The notes: a model not told the origin generated them from the letters alone. Numbered from the stretch's first letter, positions 48,335 to 58,730 are shown. The stretch is 64,000 bases of DNA from Daphnia carinata (GCF_022539665.2 NC_081335.1:9088449-9152448), one strand, 5' to 3'. A program made the numbers and translations.

Positions 48335-49219
48335 CTATCGCCGGACCTGGCCCATGGGTCCGGCTTGATCGTTTCCCGATTGATTGTTGCCATATGATTT
48401 AGGGCAATCTCTTTTAATGTGACCGATTTGATCACAACCAAAACAGCGTCGCACCGCAAATGGTATAGATGATCGTTGGTAGGGTAGTTGTGATCCCCGG
48501 CGAGCTATATCCGTGTTATTCTGTCTTGGTCGTTGTACTTTCGTAACTAAATTTTTTAGATTGTCGTAGTCTCTGTCACCAGTATCTCTATCTGTTGTTG
48601 GGGCATGTTCAGCTTCTGCTTCTAACATGCTGTAGCTTTCAATGAAAGCCGTAACAGTAGTCGGTCTGGCGACTAAAAGGGCAGCGCGGAATTGACGTTG
48701 GAATATCCCTCTAATCAGGTAGGGGATAAATCCAGATTCTGTGATAGGGTACGGGCAATAGCGACGAAGTTTTGACTTTGATAGAGCATAATGTGCTGCC
48801 GATTCGTCTCTTCCTTGTTGTCTAGCGGTTACTAAATTTTCCCATTCCACTGTTGAATAGGTTTTCTTTAGTGGCATACATAGGGCGGTTGACCAGCCTT
48901 CCCATTCTTCCGGTAAGGTAGCAACTTGGCGCCAAAACCATTCGGCCGCGACCCCCCGTAGAGCGGCTTTGGCAAGTCGATTCTTGCGTGCATCGCCCCA
49001 CGCTCCAGTAATAGCTTCTCTATTTACTGTGTCCACAAAATCGAAAACATCTTCGTTCGAGGTTCCACCATAGGTGACGGAAAGACTGGTTTGGCTTTCT
49101 CGTGTGCGTTGCCATTCCCGTTGATCTTCTATTTGTTGTTGGTTTCTTTGTTGAGCAACATGTTGTGCTCGAACAATCTCGGTTAATAAGTGTAGTTGTT
49201 CGGCATTATTCTCAGTCAT
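48335..49219 (-). CDS. Gag of the young gypsy element
   Basis: 294 codons, intact. The N-terminus is Gln-rich and helical, the capsid-like middle contains AAEWFWRQVATLPEEWEGW and RRYCPYPITESG, and one zinc knuckle CX2CX4HX4C (CFGCDQIGHIKRDC) lies near the end. It packages the element RNA. The start ATG at 49219 is the first after the PBS leader of about 120 bases. The protease frame follows in a different phase and overlaps its end, so Gag-Pol would be made by programmed frameshifting. Confidence 0.9.
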   Translation of the reverse strand: MTENNAEQLHLLTEIVRAQHVAQQRNQQQIEDQREWQRTRESQTSLSVTYGGTSNEDVFDFVDTVNREAITGAWGDARKNRLAKAALRGVAAEWFWRQVATLPEEWEGWSTALCMPLKKTYSTVEWENLVTARQQGRDESAAHYALSKSKLRRYCPYPITESGFIPYLIRGIFQRQFRAALLVARPTTVTAFIESYSMLEAEAEHAPTTDRDTGDRDYDNLKNLVTKVQRPRQNNTDIARRGSQLPYQRSSIPFAVRRCFGCDQIGHIKRDCPKSYGNNQSGNDQAGPMGQVRR

Positions 49220-49336
49220 GATGCTAAGGGTAGTAAACGAAATGAGTTATTATTAACGACAGTACATAATTATCACAAATTCCGTATTAGAATAGGGTTT
49301 TCGGGCGACTGAATAATTCCAGCCTTTCTATGGCCC

Positions 49337-49355
49337 GATCCCACTTCTGACACCA
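49337..49355 (-). promoter_or_regulatory. Primer binding site, probably tRNA-Leu
   Basis: Directly next to the 5' LTR, read on the minus strand as TGGTGTCAGAAGTGGGATC. It is complementary to a tRNA 3' end with CCA. The ...CCCACTTCTGACA acceptor end fits leucine tRNAs as I know them; identity was not checked. Confidence 0.7.
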
Positions 49356-49806
49356 TGTTAAGAGCTTTCCAGCTCGGCTTTATTTTCCTGACTTACAGTG
49401 TCATAACATAACAAAATCATAACGGTACTCGCCATAATTCAACACACAAAGGTACTCGCCATAATGCATTTACACAACGTTACTCGCCATAATTTCAACA
49501 CACAAAGGTACTCGCCATAATGCATTTACACAACGTTACTCGCCATAATTTCAACTTATACATTTCTCGCTTAATAACTAATAATGTTAAGATTAGATAA
49601 GCATACCGAGTTGGAGATCGTTTCCGTTTTACACTCTCAGATTAACTCTAACATACACACAACGTTAGACGAACCAAACGTGAATGAACACCACAACAGC
49701 TCATTGCGTCTTCTTCTTCTCTCACCTACGTTTGCTCTACATTTCTTTTGAAAACCAATGGCAATCGACGAGATGACGAAGAAGTAAACGTTCGCAGCTC
49801 GTTACA
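49356..49806 (-). repeat. 5' LTR (for the minus-strand element)
   Basis: 451 bp, visually identical to 44069-44519. It contains five copies of TACTCGCCATAAT (seen on +) between about 49423 and 49551, arranged in alternating spacers. An AATAAA on the minus strand lies about 20-30 bases from its 3' end. Confidence 0.93.
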
Positions 49807-49810
49807 ATAT

Positions 49811-50221
49811 CACAGCCGAGCAATTAGAATTTATGAAATAAACTAACGTCACGAAGGAATGCCCTGGTGCCAGCTCGGGGTGAACCGTAGGCTTCGATTT
49901 TTATCTGATTGAAACGAACGAGGGGGTAACTGCAAACGTGTAAAATTTCTTTTAATTATAATAACACTTTTAGATAAAAAGCCTCTCCATGCGTGTGCCA
50001 GATAAGGCAATGATTTTACAAACAGAACTTCGAAGCACAATAATTTCTATGTAAAATGTAACGAAGCCAATATACATCTTCAACTTATATACCCTTTCTG
50101 TAATATCTTTAATCAGTAATTAGTATAAAAAATGTCTATTGAAACAACATATATACGCAACATGGGTGACCTAGATGAACACCTGCTAGCTGGCTGACGC
50201 ATCCATGTGTCATCAGCATCA
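49811..50221. other. Spacer, no gene recognised
   Basis: About 400 bases between the LTR element and the next MITE. Only short open frames without motifs. Confidence 0.4.
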
Positions 50222-50976
50222 CCCGTACGAAACGGTTTTGGCGATGCCCAAATCCTAGCTTCATCAAGCTTCCCCGTCGCTAGCTTGCAAATTTCAAGCT
50301 AGGGATATGTTTAGGTTAGCTTAAGTTTTGGGGGGTGGCTTCAGCGCCTTAAAATTAAACTTGCGCAAGCTGTGAATTTGCAAGCTTGCCCTTTAGCTTA
50401 CAAAAATTAAGCTACTGAAATAAGTTTAAGCTAGAAAAATGGTAGTTATGAAAATACATATTATTTAGCATAAGAAATGCTTAAAACAAGCATTAGTTAT
50501 GATAGGACTTCATTCTTAAATAATTCATTTCCTTCAAAAAAATTAACAAATCATACTTAAGTTTAAAAAAAAAACCTTTAGCATAATTGGTTTTATTACT
50601 TTTGAGGGAACGAAAGTTTAACCTAATTTCGACTTCATCTTTACGTTTTTAAAATTCTGTTTGTGACCTGTTGTCGAAAAAAACTAAGTATTTTTCTAGA
50701 TTTCTATTGTATCGTTCGAAAATAGTAGTTGTATAGAATGTTCCAGTGGATAGATCATCCGACTGTGGTGCGGGAGACCCTGGTTCGATCCCAGCCACGT
50801 CCTCCTATTTTTCGCTTTGCCTAATCCAAGCTAGCGGCGCGCGGGCCTAGGTTAGCTTGAATTTCCAAGCTTATATCGTAAAAAATTTTAGCTTGAAATC
50901 GTTAGCTTGGAGGGGCCTGGAGCAGTAACAGCGCAAGCTAAACCAAGGTTTGAGCTAGCTTAACGTTTCGTACGGG
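50222..50976. mobile_element. 755-bp MITE with tRNA-like interior
   Basis: The ends are CCCGTACGAAACG and its exact reverse complement. Subterminal regions on both sides are filled with AGCTT/AAGCT and GCTAGC words in both orientations. No protein is encoded. The interior holds a segment with RNA polymerase III A- and B-box-like words (50739-50806). A related solitary end lies at 43957-43982. No clear target duplication. Confidence 0.7.
50739..50806 (+). other. tRNA-like segment inside the MITE
   Basis: It has an A-box-like word (TTCCAGTGGATAGA) and a perfect B-box GGTTCGATCCC with pairing arms CTGG/CCAG. A CTGTGGT sequence sits where an anticodon loop (GTG, His) would be. The acceptor stem does not pair and the anticodon stem is poor, so it is a tRNA-derived relic or a SINE head, not a functional tRNA. 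Confidence 0.5.
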
Positions 50977-51299
50977 CACGCCACTTATAAAACATTTGAT
51001 TGGCGGCATGGGTGACGCCCATCATCGCTCCATTATCACGCCATTTTAAACGTCTTTGATTGGTTCCAAATACTTTCACAGCAACTCACCAATTTGCCAA
51101 TATGCAAGGTTTAATCGTGAACCCAAAATATAGGAAAGATCAGACAAGAACTTGCATCTGAGTAAGGTAGTCGCCTGAATTTATTCTTGTTGCTCTTATC
51201 TTTTGGTTAGTAGTATTACATAGTAAACTGTACTTTTTCGAGTAAACTTTATTTGCCTAAATTGCTTTAATTTGCATCTGTTCGAACTTAGTTATTCTT

Positions 51300-51650
51300 G
51301 GGCAGTGTATTTGTCCTTTACTTAAACACTTGTTCAATCTATTTGATTGTGTATTGACTTCGTGAGCGTGAGGTATTCTCGTTCGCTTCCGTGTCAATTT
51401 CTTCCCGCTACCTACTCGTGTTATCACGGTAAGACTTGGTTATAATTGTCTCTCTTTCTCTCTTTCGTTTCCCTACTGCATCTTATTTTCTTTCTATGTT
51501 CTTGCTTCTTGTAGCCTGCTTAAATTAGAATAATAAATCCATCATTGTGGGAAATACGCCTCCGAGCTCGTTATCATTTCCTTTTGTCTTGATACAGTAA
51601 AGTCAGTCTTCCCACACGGGAAGATGCTTTACATAATGGTGGCAGCGGGT
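51300..51650 (+). repeat. LTR 3' portion and primer binding site (gypsy carcass)
   Basis: Ends with hairpin CTTCCCACACGGGAAG (51609-51624) and GCTTTACA at 51634, followed by TGGTGGCAGCGGG from 51638 as PBS. The AATAAA at about 51531 and ATCATTGTGGG are shared, in inverted orientation, with 55,600-55,720. The 5' limit of this LTR is not certain. Confidence 0.55.
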
Positions 51651-51815
51651 TTTTTTTTGGAACTGAACCACAATTATGGATGTTATTCTTCCTGATGGGT
51701 ATAAAATTCCTCGTACCCTTGTAAAAAACCTATAATATCCCTAACGCCAGTAGCAAAAGGTCGTGGATTATGCTCATCGTTTACAAGAATGTTAAAATAA
51801 ACGCATATCCAACGC

Positions 51816-52445
51816 GTGTTTGTCGTTCGTTTAGAAGCTTTGGAGACGGTCCGTGAAAAACATGAATTTGTTAGGGCGATTGACGAGTCATATGACACAA
51901 AAGATTCGGAATTAAGGGAACTTACACAAATATCAATTGATCAGAAAGAAATAGTCAAGAATGCTGTGCAAAAATCAGTCAGGGATATAAACACGAAGAG
52001 AATCCAAAATTCGGAGAAGGATGAAATTAAAGAAGTTCTGCACGAGCCTACGCAGGCTGTAACACACAGCTCCAAATGGATAAGAGGGATTATGTTTCTT
52101 CGACGGGTGCTCCGTATGGGAAACAAATTTCATTTTAAACGGATACCAGCAGTCGGGAAAGAAATTGGAGACGTCCCCCTCATCGCCCCAATACTAACAC
52201 CATTTCTTACCAACCTGCTAGATTTCAGAATAGACCTACAGCATTCTTGCCCTCTTTCTCGAGATCAGTTAACATTGATAATTACAGATCAAATCAGCCC
52301 GTAGTATTTTGCAATTTTTTGTGGAAATCATGGACACAGTCAGTCCAATTGTCATCAATTTCAGCGTCAAAACTTAGAACAATACCAGCCTTTAATGTTT
52401 TATGCTTTTCTTGAATTCGAACATAAATATAATACTTGTACTCTT
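51816..52445 (+). pseudogene. Gypsy gag C-terminal remnant (third copy of the family)
   Basis: Reads VREKHEFVRAIDESYDTKDS, similar to the gag middle at about 40,500 (REKHDLIRPVTEPSDTKEAE). Beyond the stop at 52302 a zinc knuckle CNFCGNHGHSQSNC appears one frame over, after a T6 run with one T too many. The capsid N-terminus and protease are absent. Only part of a gag gene is left. Confidence 0.6.
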
Positions 52446-53592
52446 CAGAACAAAAACTTTAAACAGGTTTGATGTATTTAAACATTTTATTAAAACAATA
52501 AGTAATACACGTCAATGAAGTTCACAATTAAACAAACAGAAATGAACTAATAACACGCCTCTGTTGTATTTCCACATTTGGAATTTAATGATAACGGGTA
52601 TGATTTCCCTTTACAAGATACTATTATTCATCATATTTAGTAAAGTAAAATACCTTTGCATGTGTTTGAGATGTAATGTAGGCATCCGTTTCTATTCATT
52701 GGTGTAAAGGTTGAGGTAATGTCACATCAGAGATCCCCTCCGATGGAACCTTTCCGTATTCAAATATATCCTTGTGGTAAAGCCATACCCTGTACAAATT
52801 GTAATCAAATTATGATAACATATAATATACATTTAATACCTTGGAGAAAGCTTGAATTCATTTTTACTTGCAGCCTGTTAGGGAGTTACCAAAAGCCAGA
52901 GACATTATTAGTGGTGTCGTTAACAACTGTTAACACCTTAATTTATCCCTAACAGAAAACCAGAAAATGCAATAAAATATAAATTTTAAAGTTAAGCAGA
53001 TTTACCTCTGAAAGTGTATTGACATCCAACATAATCATTACAAACTACACTTAACACTTAATATATTTTTGACAGTTGACGTTTAGAAAATACCAAATAA
53101 AACCGTCTGCTACGCCGTGCAGTAATCCGCGGATGTGTTGCTTGCAGAAAGTATAGCAGTCAAGGTAAGCTGTATATGCCCCCTAGCGCCAAAACAGCAA
53201 AAAAAATATCTATATATATATTTTAAAAACCTTGGGCCTTACCTGACACATTTTTGTGCAACATACTGTACTTTACAGGTGTAAAGTTTCTAACCTCGTG
53301 TATTACCAGTGGATTTACCGAAACAATTCCGAGTTACAAGGTACAAACATGCGGTATTTATACAACTAAAGAACACAAATATTGAAGGTAAAGTGGGAGG
53401 AGACACGTTCACTTTCACTTGTGAAACGCTTGAGGGATGTAGAAGGTGTGGCTGTCTTTGGATAGCCGTTGGGCTTGTTACATTCCTTCCCCTCTTCGTT
53501 AAGTAGAATTGGTCCTCCAATTTGCATTTTCCGTCACCGACTACTGTTGTTGCTATGGTTGAATAATAAAACTTGTTCCTCCACCTAAAAAT
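52446..53592. other. AT-rich segment inside the gypsy carcass, no gene recognised
   Basis: Holds a weak open frame at 53309-53506 on + without motif. A TATATA run lies at about 53210. It separates the gag remnant from the ankyrin gene. Confidence 0.4.
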
Positions 53593-54489
53593 TTAAGAAA
53601 AAGAATTGCAGTTGATTTGAATAAAGTTGCGGGTGTATTGTCTTCTTTCTTTTCGTCTTTTATTCTTGCTTTTCCTTCGACCCGGTATTTCAACTTTGTT
53701 GATTAAGGCTTTTTCGCTTTTCTCGCGGCGGTATTGTAGTTGTTCTTTTCTTCCAGTCTTCGTCAGGGAATTACTGTTATGTTTCAGTTCCCATGTATGG
53801 AATATTGCTCGCGCTCTATTAATACATGTTTTTGATTCAGCCGTTCGTCCATGGGAGTCCTTTATCCTTGCGTCCGCTCCGTTTAGCAGTAATATCTCGA
53901 TCATGTCGATTCTGTTGAATCCGGCTGCTACGTGTAAGGTGGTACCGCCTGAGTCATTTTGTTGGTTGATGTTGATTATTCTTTTTGCGCAAATTTGGGT
54001 AGCAAAATCTTCCAGGCCATATTCGGCTAGATAGTGTAAACTGGTTGTTCCATCCGGTCTTGTAATGTTGATGTTAGTTGGTGTCCATAATAACTTCGCA
54101 CATTCTTGGTTTTTGTGTGTGATCGCCAACATTAAGGGAGTTTCTCCGTTGTAGTTGAGAGTTGTAAAATTCCAGTTATGTTTCAGGATGCGTAGTAACA
54201 GTAGATCATTTTCGGCTGCTGCGATGTGGCCAATTGTTTTCCCGTGATAGAGTATCTCTGGGTCCGCTCCAAAGGATAGCAAAAGATCGGTAATGTCGTA
54301 CCTTCACCTCCGGACGCTTGTGTGGAGTAGCGTCTGGTCTTCGTCGAATCTTTCATTGAGGAATGTGGCCATCTTCTGTCTCGGCCAACCTTGTTGTGTT
54401 TCGAACTTATTTTGGATGCACCTTCTTATTGCCTGCATTGGGGCTTCCATCATCATTAATGAAAGCTTACCGTTTTCTAAGTCTATCAT
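53593..54489 (-). pseudogene. Ankyrin-repeat protein gene with one in-frame TGA
   Basis: A single minus-strand frame from ATG 54489 to TAA at 53593, about 298 codons, interrupted once by TGA at 54304-54306. It encodes at least four ankyrin repeats: QTLLHTSV...LLLSFGADP, KTIGHIAAAENDL, GETPLMLAITHKNQECAKLL, GTTSLHYLAEYGL and GGTTLHVAAGFNRIDMIEIL. A basic, Lys/Arg-rich C-terminus (RRKSKNKRRKERRQ) could be a nuclear signal. Repeat consensus is well kept, so the lesion is recent or an error. The gene lies between the gag and integrase parts of a gypsy element on the opposite strand. Its partner proteins are unknown. Confidence 0.7.
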
Positions 54490-54544
54490 GTCTTGTCTTC
54501 GCAGTTGGATTTTCGAGATCAGTTGGACATTCGAAATCTATTTC

Positions 54545-55366
54545 GCGTACCGCGCATCCGTTCACTCTTCTCCACCAATGAGTCACCTTATTACATGATG
54601 CACGGCCGGGACTGTAACATGCCTATAAACACAATTCTGGAAGCAATTCCTGAAGCCATACCCTCATCAGGTGGATACGTCGACACATTGCTAGAAAGAC
54701 TACGATATAGCTTCCACCGGGCACGGGAAGAAAATGAGAAAGCCAGGGAACGCCAGAAGGACCAACACAGCAAAAGGGCCAAAATATTTAATTACAGACC
54801 GGGAGATAGAGTCTTGTTAGATGTCCAGGTAGTGCAAAAAGGAGTCAACAAGTCGGCAGTGCAAAAAGCAGTCAACAAGAAGTTTATATCGAAATTTCGA
54901 GGCTCTTATCGCGTCGTCAAAGTGTACTCAAATCGCACAGGGGACATAGCAGACAATTCATATAACTGCCAACTAGTGCACAGTAATCGACTTAAACCGC
55001 TGTACGAGACTATATGTTATGGACAGACGAACCCATGCCAGATATCGAGTCTTCGGTCGAACCAAACGACCGATTTCGGAAACACATCGCTACTCAAACT
55101 TTTGTAGAGGAACAATCGGATAGTGAAACAAATCCGACCAGAATATAGTGGAACGAAGTGATGTTACAGATACGATCGAACTAGAAAATAGTGCGTCGCA
55201 AAGTGAGGCTACATTAGAACCACCGAATCCAACTGCGCCAAACCCAGAAGATGTGATTCTCGAACACATGTGCAACAAGTCCATCAATACCCCGAATGAC
55301 AATTTCCCACGGTTGCGTGCCAGGTCAACAATCAAACCAAGGACGCCTCTTATCTCGGAAATCTAA
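54545..55366 (+). pseudogene. Gypsy integrase C-terminal remnant
   Basis: Begins abruptly inside the integrase core (FAYRASVHS, then SPYYMMHGRDCNMP one frame over) and runs to 55107. It contains the linker helix (RAREENEKARERQKDQHSKR), YRPGDRVLLDV and the C-terminal SH3-like module (KFRGSYRVVKVYS, HSNRLKPLYE). A tail at 55148-55366 continues in another frame (PNPEDVILEHMCN). The catalytic DDE part is missing upstream, where the ankyrin gene begins. Confidence 0.75.
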
Positions 55367-55460
55367 AAAAAAAATAAATATACATGAACAATAGCGCAGA
55401 ATAGTGGGGGGCCATATAAAAACATTTACTCTTAAAACAAAACAAATCAATAAATCAATA

Positions 55461-55600
55461 AAAAAAAAGGGGGGAGCTCAAGGGGGATTGTCGCGACCGT
55501 TTACAACCAGGTCAAAACGCCCTAACAAGTTCATGAACTCTATACACGTTGCAAGTGGACGACAAGGAGTATTTAAGCAACTGCGAAACGACAACCTAGT
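55461..55600 (+). repeat. Polypurine tract and start of a 3' LTR
   Basis: AAAAAAAAGGGGGGAGCTC and AGGGGGAT lead into TGTCGCGACCG at 55489, a typical polypurine tract and LTR start. TATTTAAGCAA at 55570-55580 could be the TATA box. The LTR is cut at 55600 by the next inverted LTR piece. Confidence 0.6.
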
Positions 55601-55950
55601 GTAAAGCAACTTCCCGTGTGGGAAGAGGGACTTTACGAATTTAAGACATTAAAATATAATGAACTCAAGAGGTGTTTTACCCACAATGATGTATGTGTTT
55701 ATTATAAGCTAAGACATAAGAATAAAAAAGATAAGAGAACAAAAGATAAGAAGAAACATTCGAGAAACATGTTAAAAGAAGGAGAATTAGAATAGGGTCT
55801 TACCGTGATCTCACGAGCGAAAGAAAGGAAGATAAACGACACTAGGCGAACTTGATATGCAGTTTTCACACGAGTGGTACACAACAAGAGTTTCAATACG
55901 TAAGGAATGTCAAGCGGAGTGCTGTGAATAACTTCGAGACTGGACAAGTT
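55600..55950 (-). repeat. Inverted LTR-like fragment
   Basis: Starts TGTAAAGC and hairpin CTTCCCGTGTGGGAAG (55610-55625). Read on the minus strand it resembles 51,420-51,634: both have ATCATTGTGGG, a CTTCCCACACGGGAAG hairpin and TGCTTTACA. It is a related LTR in opposite orientation, or the 3' LTR of the glycoprotein-bearing element to its right. Confidence 0.5.
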
Positions 55951-56023
55951 TAACTGAACTGGCTAAGCCACAAGAACATTAACTAATACACAATACTACT
56001 AATAAAGGCGAGGGGAAATTGGT

Positions 56024-58285
56024 TTAAGGCAACAAATCGGCACGGCTGCAACAACTTGTCTGATCTCCGTCAAAAGCTGGGTTCATCACGGAACTTTGCT
56101 TATTCAAAAATTCAGGTGGAGGATGTTCATTAATCGCGGCGTCGATATCGGCCATAATGTTCATATGATTTAGCATATTGTCGGTATATGCCGGGTTAGT
56201 TCGATGTTCGTAGTCGAAGAACTCGACATTTTCATACCGAAAAGAATGCGCAAGCGTCTGTTCCGGTAACACAATATTTGCTTCAATTGGCATCCAGGTG
56301 TCGTTACGGAAGGCATAAGGTTTGTCGTTAAAATTAACAAAACCATTAGTCCAGTAACAAGTGGAATATTTCACAAGTTCCCATCCGTCAAGATTCATAG
56401 TGTAATTTTGAAATTTCGGTTGCGGTCCGCAAGATGTCTGTATAGTCTCAAATGTAACATTTAAAACCTTACATTGAATCAGTACAACCGTTTTTCCAAA
56501 GGCTTGTAATTTTTGTGCACTGTGGTAAATTTAACTGCGAATCTGCTAACCATCCATTATATTGAGCAGCTGTAACGGCCCTTACGTGTTTTGCCTTACG
56601 AGCATCACATTGCATTAATCGAATTTGTTTTGCCAATTCATTTTCATGATCAATAAGTTGGTTTCAGATATATTGTATATTCATGGGTATGTTTAAATTT
56701 TCGTTGGTAGATGGCGCTGGAGTCTCCAAAGTTGCTGTAAAATTTTCCATGATGGCCGCCGTCGAAACGGTGAGTTTTGATTGGCCGATGATCTCAAACG
56801 GCGAAGTTCTATTGGTGCATTCGTTTTGGTAGCCGGTGAAATAGGACTGAAACGAAATAGGACTGGAGAAATAGGACTGAAAATTTCCAGTCCTATTTCT
56901 ACCGGAGAAATAGGACTGAAAATTTCCAGTCCTATTTCTACCGGAGAAATAGGACTGGGAGAAATAGGACTGACTTTTAAAAACTTTTAGGACAGTCCTA
57001 TTTCTCCATGGCATCAGTCCTATTTCTCCTCGGCATCAGTCCTATTTCTCCTCGGCATCAGTCCTATTTCTCCTTAGAATTAGTTCTATTTCATTTACCT
57101 TGTTCCAAGGGGAACGATGAGCCTGCAATCCGGTAGGCAATGTATTACGTAAGAGCGGCGGCTTATATCCGTTTCCCTTTTTAAAAAACCGATGGTGTTA
57201 ACTCATTAGATAAATGGTTCACAAAACTTAAAACAATTCACAAAACCATTTAAATAATGAGTAAACGCCATCGGTTTTCGAAAAAGAGAAATGGATATAA
57301 GCCGGCGCTCTTATGCAATACATTGCCTACCGGATTGGAGGCTCATCGTTCCCCTCGGAACAAGGTAAATGAAATAGAACTATTTCTAAGGAGAAATAGG
57401 ACTGATGCCGAGGAGAAATAGGACTGATGCCATGGAGAAATAGGACTGTCCTAAAAGTTTTTAAAAGTCAGTCCTATTTCTCCCAGTCCTATTTCTCCGG
57501 TAGAAATAGGACTGGAAATTTTCAGTCCTATTTCACCGCCAATCTTCGTTTTGTGTGGAAGGCACAGCGTTTTATAGGAGTTAAATGGAAATCCTGTTGT
57601 TTGGTATCATCCTGTAGTCTGAAAATTTTCTCGTCTCCCGCTAGTTCAACCAATGTGTCTATTCCATCTTCCACAAATTGGGTATTCATTTTAGTCTTCC
57701 GAGTGTATGTTTTGTCCCAAATCAGTGTTAAATGATTATGTGACAAATTTCCAGTGGTAGCAGAAGCTGTTCCAATAGGTGTCGCAAAGCCTCCGTCTTC
57801 ATTTTGTTGAAAAAGTTTGATTTTTCGAGAACACAATTTATAATTTCAGAATCGATTGTTTGTAACCAATATCCAAAAATGTCAGGTTCGCGATCAAATA
57901 CATATTTATCATCTGAAATAGTCATACGATTATCGTCACTTCGTTTATGGCTTATCATTTCGTTGCACACGGCGGGTAAAGTATCAATTGAAATTTTATC
58001 CGGCACTATCACTAATTGACCGAAAAAGTTCATTGTGGTGTGGCGTATATTCTTCCATCTTGCGCAAATATATCCGGGAAATTTAGCCGCGGCACGTTCC
58101 TCACTATAAACTGCATATTTCACCTTCACGGCTTTATTATCAGGCGCAATCGGCTGACAGTCATCGTCGGAGAATTGAAGTATTCCCCGTTTTAGGGGTT
58201 CGGAATAGTCGCATACAGTTGTTTGAAATGCCTGCGAGTGTAACCCGTAAAGGCATAACAACAGTATGAATGGAATCGGCGACAT
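56024..58285 (-). pseudogene. Virus-type envelope glycoprotein gene, split by a foldback insertion
   Basis: On the minus strand an ATG at 58285 opens with a hydrophobic signal peptide (PFILLLCLYGLHS). A Cys-containing ectodomain follows down to about 57539, with a frame change near 57780. After the insertion (56834-57538) the reading resumes at about 56830-56640 and 56640-56024, with another frame change near 56510 and a stop at 56024. Features include N-glycosylation sites and the motif CYWTNGFVNF. By general look it resembles glycoproteins of mononegavirus-like (chuvirus-type) viruses that are found captured by arthropod LTR elements. This is a recognition by eye. At least two frameshifts plus the insertion make it non-functional. 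No membrane anchor was found before the stop. Confidence 0.45.
56834..57538. mobile_element. 705-bp foldback element made of AGTCCTATTTC units
   Basis: An almost symmetrical inverted repeat with its centre at about 57,225. The outer ends are CGGTGAAATAGGACTGAAA and its reverse complement. The arms contain many copies of GAAATAGGACTG in both orientations (about a dozen on the left, fewer on the right), so each arm folds on itself as well. The inner arms match over about 150 bases (TAGGCAATGTATTACG, GGCTTATATCC). No protein is encoded. It interrupts the glycoprotein gene. No target duplication was made out. Confidence 0.85.
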
Positions 58286-58317
58286 TTTCTATAGACGGCA
58301 ACATATAGTAAACATTA

Positions 58318-58730
58318 CAATCAAGTTAAGCAGCGTATCATATTATAACGAGCGATCACGGGAGTAACTGTTTATTTGAGGGTTTTAACCAACACGGCCA
58401 ACTACACAAGACATAGCACTAAAAGGATAACATAAAAAGGGAAAAACTGCTTACACTAAGGGCAGAAACGCACAAGTTAAAGAAAGTACACTAACACGAC
58501 TAACTCACGACTGACCCGACTACCGAATGCCTGACTACTCTGCCCGGGTTTTTCATGGTTCGCATCTTCCGTCCATCGAAGGCTAAAGCCATCGGATGGA
58601 GAAAGACGACTATTTCCGACGGTTGGTGAGTCTCCCCGTTACAGCTATAACGGAGGGTGAGAACGGGCGTTGAAGCCCTCTCCCACGCCACTCTCATAGT
58701 TCTTGAACTAGCAAGAAACCATTCGCTACA
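58318..58730 (-). repeat. Probable 3' LTR of the errantivirus-like element
   Basis: On the minus strand a purine tract (GGCTGAGGAGGGGGA, 58731-58745) is followed by TGTAGCGAATGG at 58730, the expected polypurine tract / LTR start. AATAAA lies near 58375 (-). The inner limit near 58318 is a guess; the partner LTR is outside the window. Confidence 0.55.

Larger units (their letters stand above)
44069..49806 (-). mobile_element. Young full-length Ty3/gypsy LTR retrotransposon
   Basis: A 5.7-kb element on the minus strand. The 451-bp LTRs (44069-44519 and 49356-49806) look identical and begin TG / end CA. They are flanked by a 4-bp target duplication, ATAT (44065-44068 and 49807-49810). Gene order on - is gag, protease, RT, RNase H, integrase. 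The PBS is at 49337-49355 and a purine-rich tract next to the other LTR (44520-44535, read on -). The only damage seen is single-base shifts in integrase and a stop between protease and RT. LTR identity implies a recent insertion. Confidence 0.95.

Noticed and set aside
50739..50806. Functional tRNA-His gene
   Set aside because: The B box is good, but the acceptor stem does not pair and the anticodon stem is poor; kept only as a tRNA-like relic.
56781..56990. Open frames with repeated RNRTGEIGLK / SQSYFSGRN peptides
   Set aside because: These are translations of the foldback element's repeated AGTCCTATTTC words, not a protein gene.
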